From: Ixodes scapularis
Lineage: Eukaryota > Arthropoda > Arachnida > Ixodida > Ixodidae
DNA: 64,000 nucleotides
Assembly (NCBI RefSeq): GCF_016920785.2
Contig: NW_024609846.1
Location: forward strand, 121,981,473-122,045,472
Reading direction: 5' to 3'
Part shown: one piece after another, positions 60,201 to 64,000 of the stretch
Layout: each line of letters starts with the position of its first letter
How positions within the stretch are numbered: position 1 is the stretch's first letter
Notes under the pieces: generated by a model
Told to the model about the DNA's origin: nothing
Database searches by the model: none
Seen by the model: only the letters and a program-made list of their open reading frames with translations
Position numbers and translations under genes: made by a program

Positions 60201-63200
60201 CCGTTTAAATGAAGGTGGCTCCCGAACGCGCCGGTAGGTCGCGTAAGTTGCACCTTTTGCTTTCTGTTCTGCTGAGTTATCTGTACCTTGTGCTGAACTT
60301 TACAATTTGGCTATACCCTCCAACTAGTACTACAAAAACTAATTAGTCACCTTAGTGATTTCTATAAAGTCTAGCTCTAAGACGTATTCCCTATAGACTC
60401 TTCGTAAACCTGTGCAACACCACGTCGTCGATATGTGTATCCAAGCTTGCACCACTATATTACAGTATGCCCGCGGCCGTAGATATATCAGATCCATTAC
60501 TACGTAATGATAATTTTATCATCACAAAGTGTGCCTATCGGTGTACCGAATAACGAACACGCTCAGTGCACACGTTGAAGACTAACACTGCTGAAGCCTT
60601 TAGTTTTATTTATTTCACTTTTGTGTTTTTATTTTCTCATTGGAAGGCCCATGATGCACGACTGCACCGGTAGATCTCAAAGATATTACAATAAGCTTGA
60701 TCTTTTCTTTTGATGAATCGGCTGTTACTCTGATAAACGTGTTTCGGTTTATTGTTCCCATTGTTCTGAACACGAACGCTGTGAACCATAAAATAGGATG
60801 TGTATTTCTTTAAGAGCAACGCATCAAGACGGTACCACTCACCATAAGCATGAGCACAGCGACGCCTGCAGCGATTCTTTGCTTTCGAATGTGTGCTGGG
60901 AAAGAAGGTTCTTTGACTCCCGTAATAGGATTACGTTCCACGTGCTGCGCTTTGGCTGCAAACTCGGGTCGGGGCCGCTCCTAGAAAGACATCGATTCAA
61001 AATGTAGTATGGCGTGCATCTCGGAGCACAAAATGCTATCCAAACAAATTCGGACATAACCAACTATGTTGTTGTCTAATTAAGCGATTAGCTGCAGGCA
61101 TAATTGAAAAAACCGCGGCCTGTCACGCTCCAATTTTTTCTCTATATTTAGCGGGTAGAGTGAATGTATGTTTATGTCACGTGACATCAAGCAATTTCAA
61201 ATCATTTTCCCCGCTAATTTTAGTGAGGAAAGTGAATTGGTATTGAGGTCACGTGACATCAAGTCGTGATGTCATTTTCTTCTGTAAATTTAGCGGGGAA
61301 ACTGGATTTGTGTATAGGTCAAATGGCTAGATTTAGCGGAGAAACTAAATTTCTGTATAGGTCACGGGACATGAAGTCGTGACGTCATATTCCACGTTAA
61401 ATTTAGCTGGGAAACTATATTGGTGTTGAGGTCACGTCACGTAAAATTCACCGCTAAATTTAGCGGGGAAATTGTAATTGTGCATAGCTCACGTGGCCTA
61501 AAGTAATGTGAAATTATGCTCAAGCTAAATTTAGTGGGGGAAATACAATTAATGTGGACATCAAGTGACGTCAATTTTCACACTATATTTAGCGGGTAAC
61601 CTGAATTTCCGCATAGGATCTCGTACCATAAAATTGTGACCCCCTTTTTCCTGTTAAATTTAGCTGGGAAACTTGATTGATCTTGAGGTCACGTGGCGTT
61701 ACTTTGCCACTAAATCTAGCGGGAAAACTAAATTTTTGTATATGTCATGGGACATCAAGTCGTGACATCATTTCCCCCTATATTTAGTGGGAAAAACAAA
61801 CGGCCGTAAAAATTCCTCCATGTGGCCTCAAGGTACTAAATACCAATCGCTTTAAAATGCATAAACCACCAGCACATGGATACGCCTACTGTTATTGCGA
61901 AACTATCATTAACACCGTTCAGGCGAATATCGATTGCAAGACAAAAGTGTTCATGCCAATTCTAGACAGGAATACTTATGCCTACTACTTCGATCAGCAC
62001 CCTAGTAAAAAAAATCATTTGTATGAGAAATTTCTTGTGTCCAATAAACACATATGAATCATACAAGATATATAAGAACATATGAGAACGTATAAGAACC
62101 ATATAAGAATTATATGAGAACTATATGAGAATTATATAAGATATATAAGAACACCATAAGAAACTTATAAGAAACTTCCCACTAGTTTCTTATATGGTGC
62201 TTGTATGGTCTCATATATCTTATATAGTTCTTATATAGCTCTTATATGGTTCTTATACGGTTCTTATATGTTCTTATATATCTTGTATGATTCATATGTG
62301 TTTATTGGACACAGAAATTTCTCATACAAATGAGAATTTTCAATAGGGCATACGTAGTACCCGACCGGGAGCTTTACATATTTTTTTTTCGATCAAAGTA
62401 TTTGCTAAAGTCTCCGGAGAAAAGTTGTTTTATCGTGTGGCGACATCGTTTGATGACTGCTTTGTAGCTGTGCCTGATCTCTGCGGTATATATATTAGAT
62501 ACATAAAAAATGGTTGTGACCAAATATGGTTCCACGTAAATTGTAGTTCAGATTAGTGATAATATGATGGGGAACATGCACCCCTCCTCGGTTTATCAGG
62601 ATGGGATGCGTTGAATAAAAAGTAACCCCACGCAAGTCGTAAAACTAGATTTGTCAGCTGAAATACTTGTCTCAACGCAGCAATAGCTGCAGCTTCTAAA
62701 GGCTGCGTTTGGCTCTGCCTTTACTCGTAAAGTAACAGTTCAAGTCTATCCAAACTCGAACAATCCGGCACATGGCGTTCTCATTATCTACTTGACTCGT
62801 TCTATGCCGCGTCACCCTTCTCTTCTTTGGAACTTCTTATTCCGGTTTTAGGAAGTTTCTTTAAGATGCATTCAGGTAATTGCAGAAATAAGTCTTTTTT
62901 GACCTAATTCGAATAACAACCCAGATGTGTTGTAGGCAGATGCTCTATCAGCAAAAACTCAGCTCAGCTGAAGAGAAACATGCTTGGCATACACAAATGC
63001 AAGCTGGAAAAAGAAAGTAGAGCTGTAAATTTATGAATACTACTAAGCAATCGTATTATTTTCTTTGCTGCGTACAAGGAACACGTCCAGAACATACGAA
63101 AGGATTACCGCAATACGTAGATGCAGTTCCGAGAACCTGAGAAGCGCGATTCCTTTTCCACAATGAACATCAAAGTGAAACCCGCAATGACGTAGTTAAC

Positions 63201-63975
63201 GCCGTAGTTAATGTACTGCTGTCATTGTGCAGAACCTCAGCGACTATAGATACCAAACATACTGGCTGTAAAATCGGGGCTGTGTGATTCTGCTCTTTGT
63301 GAACAGTAAAAAGCGTTTCGAGAGCATTGTGGATCTTGAATGCGATACAGGAATTTCGGTACAGCGTGAAGTCGGTCTGCCCTTCAGAAAATGCACTGGA
63401 TAAATGCTGCATTGAACCATTCTTGACGGTGCAGTAAAACTGGGTTTTTAACTTGCATCACACTATATAAATTACATGACCTCACGGCGGTTTGACGTTA
63501 ATCTATATTAAAACGAGAAACGGCGGGATTTGATCGTAGGATTTCTTGCCTTTGCAATGGCAGCTGTGTAAACCTTTTTTAACGCATTCTTCGTGCCATC
63601 AAGGAGCGTAATTTTTTAAAATTGATTAAATGATCTAATTGTTCGGAAACGTAACTTCATTAAAACAAATATATACGTAATTAAGAGAAACTACCCTTAA
63701 TTGCATTTTTACAAGGCAGGGAACGCGACCTAAACATAAGGTTCCATGATGCATAATTTAGTTTCTCTACAATGTTCCGTTTTATTTACTCCCCAATAAA
63801 AGAAAACTAGTAACAATACTTATATCTTTCACGCTTCCTGTAATACTCGAAAGCTTTCCGTTTACGTAAAAAACGCAAAGTGGGGGACTCACTTCTTCCT
63901 CTTCAAAATCCATGCAGTCCCAGTGGTGCGCTAAACTGGCCGATTTCCGTTTCCAGTACTCGAGAAATGACACCG
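36143..63975 (-). CDS. ANO7: Anoctamin (TMEM16) gene, 3' half, 12 exons, ANO7-like
   Basis: Twelve exons on the minus strand join without any frame break to about 484 residues running from the end of TM2 to a stop codon. TMEM16 proteins are dimeric membrane proteins acting as Ca2+-activated chloride channels and/or phospholipid scramblases. Family hallmarks in order are FLEYWKRK after TM2, RPRPEF and NPITG in the loop before TM3, [26 protein letters not shown] (TM6), EYLEMVLQFGF (TM7), [20 protein letters not shown] (TM8) and [10 protein letters not shown]. The six Ca2+-coordinating positions known from TMEM16A (N and E in TM6, E..E in TM7, E...D in TM8) are all present. The [16 protein letters not shown] wording is closer to ANO7 than to ANO1-6 as I remember them, so the subtype is inferred. 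The cytoplasmic N-terminus and TM1-TM2 lie beyond the right edge. Introns range from about 0.1 to 9 kb and are packed with repeats. Confidence 0.93.
36346..36657. mobile_element. Near-complete palindromic element in an anoctamin intron
   Basis: Starts CACTATAAAAAAGGC and ends GCGCTTTTTTTAGAGTG. Nearly the full 312 bp is an inverted repeat, for example CGTCTACTTTCCCGCAC against GTGCGGGAAAGTAGACG, and TTAATGTCACAACTCAGACT against its inverse. It lies between the last two coding exons. Confidence 0.85.
36730..36765. repeat. GATT/GATC short repeat
   Basis: AAATAAAAGATTGATCGATT followed by GATTGATCG, the style of a retroelement tail; minor. Confidence 0.4.
36975..37164. mobile_element. TA-flanked element, CTTCGTCTCACTCTAGCATG ends
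   Basis: TA, CTTCGTCTCACTCTAGCATG at the left and AGTCCATACTAAGGTGAGAC GAAG, TA at the right. Member of the five-copy CTTCGTYTCA set, in the intron before the last anoctamin exon. Confidence 0.7.
37901..38032 (-). CDS. Anoctamin exon k (TM10 and C-terminal helix)
   Basis: 132 nt, phase 0 at both ends, acceptor GATTGCAG and donor GTGCGC. Encodes [20 protein letters not shown] then [20 protein letters not shown] and TIMK. The HVVF..RLID.LVPDIP and [11 protein letters not shown] motifs are standard at anoctamin C-termini. Confidence 0.95.
39296..39386 (-). CDS. Anoctamin exon j (CRYRD loop, TM9)
   Basis: 91 nt from acceptor TGTCCAG to donor GTAAGG. It completes [13 protein letters not shown] and continues [15 protein letters not shown], matching the conserved Y-N-L-L-A-I-R-L-A-F-V-I-V-F-E wording of the last transmembrane helices. 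Confidence 0.95.
39570..39703 (-). CDS. Anoctamin exon i (TM8-TM9 segment)
   Basis: 134 nt from acceptor ATTGCAG to a GTTTGT donor. Encodes [20 protein letters not shown], then [20 protein letters not shown] and SLPC with a split Arg. This is the extracellular Cys-containing loop after the SDF motif. The preceding intron is about 9 kb and holds the large modular repeat block at 41-45 kb. Confidence 0.95.
39704..41045. other. Anoctamin intron, no gene seen
   Basis: Contains the hairpin at 39943, an A-run at 40100-40122 and G-runs at 40875-40962. Confidence 0.5.
39943..40014. repeat. Strong hairpin, 34-bp stem and 4-base loop
   Basis: CATCTATGAGCGACGGTGGC ... ACAGCCGG, loop CAAG, then CCGGTTGTCT ... 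GCTCATAGATG. 31 of 34 positions pair. It lies in the intron 240 bp upstream of anoctamin exon i in transcript order. It could be a tiny foldback element; a small-RNA precursor is possible but unsupported. Confidence 0.8.
41561..41796 (+). repeat. Module 1, copy 1
   Basis: GGTGAATTCCACTGGTCGTT ... GGAGCGAGCCTATTTCACTG ... CCAGCCCTCGGCGCACACAC. Second direct copy at 42554-42783; partial inverse copy at 44093-44246. Confidence 0.85.
41880..41985 (+). repeat. Module 2, copy 1
   Basis: CCCCTTGGCTCGACAGCCGG and TTCGTTTTCCAGGAAGGAGA, then GCGCTGCGGGCATTCC. Further copies: 42246-42362 (inverse), 42815-42930 (direct), 43745-43832 (direct). Confidence 0.85.
41990..42254 (+). repeat. Module 3, copy 1
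   Basis: TTCCACTGGGCGTTTTGGAG ... GATCCCCAGTGGAACACGAC ... AACACGTGTTCGACACACGA. Inverse copies at 43839-44092 and 44250-44520; a short inverse piece at about 42930-42990. Confidence 0.85.
42554..42783 (+). repeat. Module 1, copy 2
   Basis: Direct copy of 41561-41796 with scattered substitutions (for example GGGTCGTTTTGGAGCGGGCC). Confidence 0.85.
44093..44520 (-). repeat. Inverse module 1 (partial) and inverse module 3, copy 2
   Basis: 44093-44246 is the inverse of the first part of module 1 (CCAGTGAAATAGGCTCGCTC). 44250-44520 is the inverse of module 3, ending GTGGAATTCGCCATTAG, the inverse of the module start. Confidence 0.8.
45084..45275. mobile_element. Foldback element with TAGRTAACRAAG ends
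   Basis: CTAGGTAACAAAGCTGTAGT with GATGGCGTCATCAGAAAAGG at the left; CCTTCTCTGATGACGCCAT and TTACTTCGTTATCTAAG at the right. About 190 bp, directly abutting the modular block. Confidence 0.7.
45794..45870. repeat. 15-bp tandem repeat, GTTATTAACG type
   Basis: Several units of AACGGTGTTATTAACGGTGT, changing to AACGTTGTTAGTAACGTTGT. Just upstream of the STPR-like fragment's 3' end. Confidence 0.8.
45905..46093 (-). pseudogene. Second STPR-like repeat fragment
   Basis: The minus-strand frame ends [20 protein letters not shown] followed by [10 protein letters not shown] and a stop. [22 protein letters not shown] is the typical Arg/Glu/Ala wording of an STPR repeat. It stops after little more than one unit. 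The stop lies in a 12-bp-stem hairpin (GAACTACGGCAACG against its inverse), suggesting truncation by an inverted repeat. Confidence 0.4.
46765..46991. mobile_element. TA-flanked element, CTTTGTTTCACCCGAAGTCC ends
   Basis: TA, CTTTGTTTCACCCGAAGTCC ... AGACGCAGCCGACGCTACAA at the left and GTAGCGTCGGCTGCGTCTGG ... GGTGAAACGAAG, TA at the right. Same set as 28349-28515, with a longer unpaired centre. Confidence 0.75.
48738..48943 (-). CDS. Anoctamin exon h (TM7-TM8, Ca2+ site, very high GC3)
   Basis: 206 nt from acceptor GTCCAG to donor GTTAGT. Encodes [20 protein letters not shown], then [20 protein letters not shown], then [20 protein letters not shown] and [14 protein letters not shown] supplies the TM8 Glu and Asp of the Ca2+ site. 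About 63 of 68 codons end in G or C, unlike the neighbouring exons. Confidence 0.97.
49060..49460. repeat. CACGTGAC / TTTAGCGGGGAA repeat tract, copy 1
   Basis: Irregular repeats of CACGTGACGTCACG-like sequence and a TAAACATAGCGGGGAAATTC unit, ending ACAAACGGACGGACGGAC. The same two motifs alternate at 61140-61800. In the intron between anoctamin exons g and h. Confidence 0.65.
50191..51273. mobile_element. Inverted repeat with ATGCGTCCGT arms
   Basis: ATGCGTCCGTAGCGACCGGA with ACGACC at the left; GGTCGTTCCGGTCGCTCCGG with TTGCAACGGACGCAT at the right. About 1.1 kb between arms, no recognisable protein. A three-unit repeat of GGACTAAATGTTGCGCCCTT follows at 51345-51440. Confidence 0.5.
51345..51445 (+). 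repeat. Two to three tandem units of about 47 bp
   Basis: GAACTAAATGTTGCGCTCTT, then GGACTAAATGTTGCGCCCTT, then GAATAAATGTCGCACCCTTG, each followed by CATTT and CCCYTG-like sequence. Confidence 0.75.
52320..52444 (-). CDS. Anoctamin exon g (TM6-TM7 linker)
   Basis: 125 nt from acceptor TTCTGCAG to donor GTGAGT. Encodes [14 protein letters not shown], a short basic linker, then [20 protein letters not shown]. The upstream TTTGCAG acceptor would give the wrong frame. Phase rules it out and selects the site next to KLKAWW. EYLE carries the two TM7 Ca2+-site glutamates. Confidence 0.95.
53420..53517 (-). CDS. Anoctamin exon f (TM6, first Ca2+ residues)
   Basis: 98 nt from acceptor GTCCAG to donor GTACGT. 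Encodes [20 protein letters not shown] followed by [12 protein letters not shown] and a split Pro codon. The TM6 Asn and Glu of the TMEM16 Ca2+ site fall in NNAQE. The plus-strand open frame overlapping this exon is a shadow. Confidence 0.95.
53898..53952 (-). CDS. Anoctamin exon e (55 nt, GC donor)
   Basis: Encodes [18 protein letters not shown] after the split Arg, the conserved loop after TM5. The acceptor is TTTGCAG. The only donor keeping frame with the next exon is GAG|GCGAGT, a GC donor. The next GT, four bases downstream, would shift the frame. The intron to the next exon is about 380 bp. Confidence 0.93.
54010..54121 (-). CDS. Anoctamin exon d (TM5 region)
   Basis: 112 nt from acceptor TCTTACAG to donor GTTAGG. 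Encodes [20 protein letters not shown], then [16 protein letters not shown]. This is the highly conserved TM5 region of anoctamins. The exon ends with AG of a split Arg codon completed by the next exon. The intron on its 5' side is about 5.8 kb. Confidence 0.96.
55195..55298. repeat. Hairpin with 17-bp arms
   Basis: CATTGAGGTATTTAGCGC at 55195 and GCGCTAAATACCTCAAT at 55282 are perfect inverses, 70 bp apart, in an anoctamin intron. Confidence 0.85.
56656..56699. repeat. Perfect 20-bp hairpin, 4-base loop
   Basis: TGCCTTCATGTGCGCTTATC, loop CTAA, then GATAAGCGCACATGAAGGCA. Perfect stem within an anoctamin intron; no further structure seen. Confidence 0.95.
58784..58950. mobile_element. Palindromic TA-flanked element, sister of 28349-28515
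   Basis: TA, CTTCGTTTCAGCTTCGGTCC at the left and GGCCGAAGCTGAAACGAAG, TA at the right. Inner CTACAAGCGCGAGC and GCTCGCGCTTGTAG also pair. The interior matches the 28.3 kb copy in opposite orientation. Confidence 0.85.
59899..60094 (-). CDS. Anoctamin exon c (TM3-TM4)
   Basis: 196 nt between acceptor ATGCAG and donor GTAAGT, entering in phase 0 and leaving in phase 1. Encodes [20 protein letters not shown] (rest of TM3), a short loop, then [20 protein letters not shown] (TM4) and ends at TQW. It splices to the next exon to make the WEMHRTQ junction. Confidence 0.95.
60843..60980 (-). CDS. Anoctamin exon b (loop and start of TM3)
   Basis: 138 nt, phase 0 at both ends, between acceptor TTTCTAG and donor GTGAGT. 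Encodes [20 protein letters not shown], then a stretch ending [12 protein letters not shown], the first part of TM3. The other open frame over this stretch is a shadow. The RPRPEF and NPITG motifs are diagnostic of anoctamins. Confidence 0.93.
61140..61800. repeat. Tandem minisatellite: CACGTGAC plus AAATTTAGCGGGGAAA, about nine units
   Basis: Units of roughly 60-80 bp carry GGTCACGTGACATCAAG, GTGACGTCATTTTC and TAAATTTAGCGGGGAAAC with heavy divergence. It lies in the intron between anoctamin exons a and b. Confidence 0.85.
62000..62348. mobile_element. CCCTA-ended foldback with ATATAAGAAC repeats
   Basis: Left CCCTAGTAAAAAAAATCATT and TGTATGAGAAATTTCTTGTG, right CACAGAAATTTCTCATACAA and ATGAGAATTTTCAATAGGG. 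The arms pair over more than 80 bp (CCAATAAACACATATGAATC and ATACAAGATATATAAGAAC inverted). The centre is a short-unit array of ATATAAGAAC/CTATATGAGA on one side and its inverse on the other. Confidence 0.85.
62349..63892. other. Anoctamin intron, no gene seen
   Basis: AT-rich sequence between the foldback at 62.0-62.3 kb and exon a; nothing recognised. Confidence 0.5.
63893..63975 (-). CDS. Anoctamin exon a (end of TM2, post-TM2 loop)
   Basis: Encodes [19 protein letters not shown] followed by CMDFEEEE. The donor GTGAGT immediately follows the last GAA codon (phase 0). A CTTTCAG acceptor just before CG-GTG would make an 83-nt exon with a split Ala codon, matching the usual WA/VxFLEYWKR wording. 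The frame also stays open to the window edge, so the acceptor is likely rather than certain. Confidence 0.85.
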
Positions 63976-64000
63976 CTGAAAGCAGTGACATGCAATGTAA

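Overview
The window looks like nuclear DNA of an arthropod, most probably a hard (ixodid) tick. It has large introns with consensus GT-AG (occasionally GC-AG) sites, a eukaryotic tRNA-Ser, a C2H2 zinc-finger gene, an anoctamin gene, and an intergenic fraction dominated by inverted-repeat DNA elements and minisatellites. The tick assignment is inferred from remembered character of tick genomes; no species marker is present. There is no bacterial operon, CRISPR array or intact transposase gene.

Gene 1 (plus strand, about 3.1-16.7 kb) is a C2H2 zinc-finger gene. Short 5' coding exons at 5627-5802 and 13838-13960 splice in phase 1 to a large zinc-finger exon at 14851-16337, which carries 11 intact fingers plus degenerate ones. 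Homologous copies of the two leader exons lie upstream at 3099-3279 and 3421-3543, with a decayed third copy of the second exon near 3930-4051.

Gene 2 (minus strand, at least 36143-63975) is the 3' half of an anoctamin (TMEM16) gene, most like ANO7. Twelve exons can be joined in one reading frame, from the end of TM2 to the stop codon, giving about 484 residues. All six canonical TMEM16 calcium-site residues are present. The 5' half lies beyond the right edge. One intron uses a GC donor.

Between and inside these genes lie a tRNA-Ser(AGA) on the minus strand (12596-12677), a decayed non-LTR retrotransposon (about 1.29-2.29 kb), fragments of repeat-associated coding sequence (a THAP-like N-terminus, two STPR-like pieces, and a stop-interrupted fragment) and many non-autonomous inverted-repeat elements. 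The most striking are: a 4.3 kb concentric foldback flanked by TTAA (18990-23285); a scrambled modular repeat block of about 4 kb inside an anoctamin intron (41.05-45.08 kb); elements ending in CCCTATTG whose arms are themselves minisatellites (10881-12385, 62000-62348); a TATAGACG-ended element with one expanded arm (33780-34404); three hAT-like elements with near-perfect 8-bp target duplications; and five TA-flanked elements with a shared CTTCGTYTCA terminus.

I see no complete new enzymatic system. The unusual biology is the inverted-repeat elements and how their arms seed and expand minisatellites. Exon boundaries were read by eye from splice consensus, phase and protein similarity recalled from memory; no alignment or search was run.
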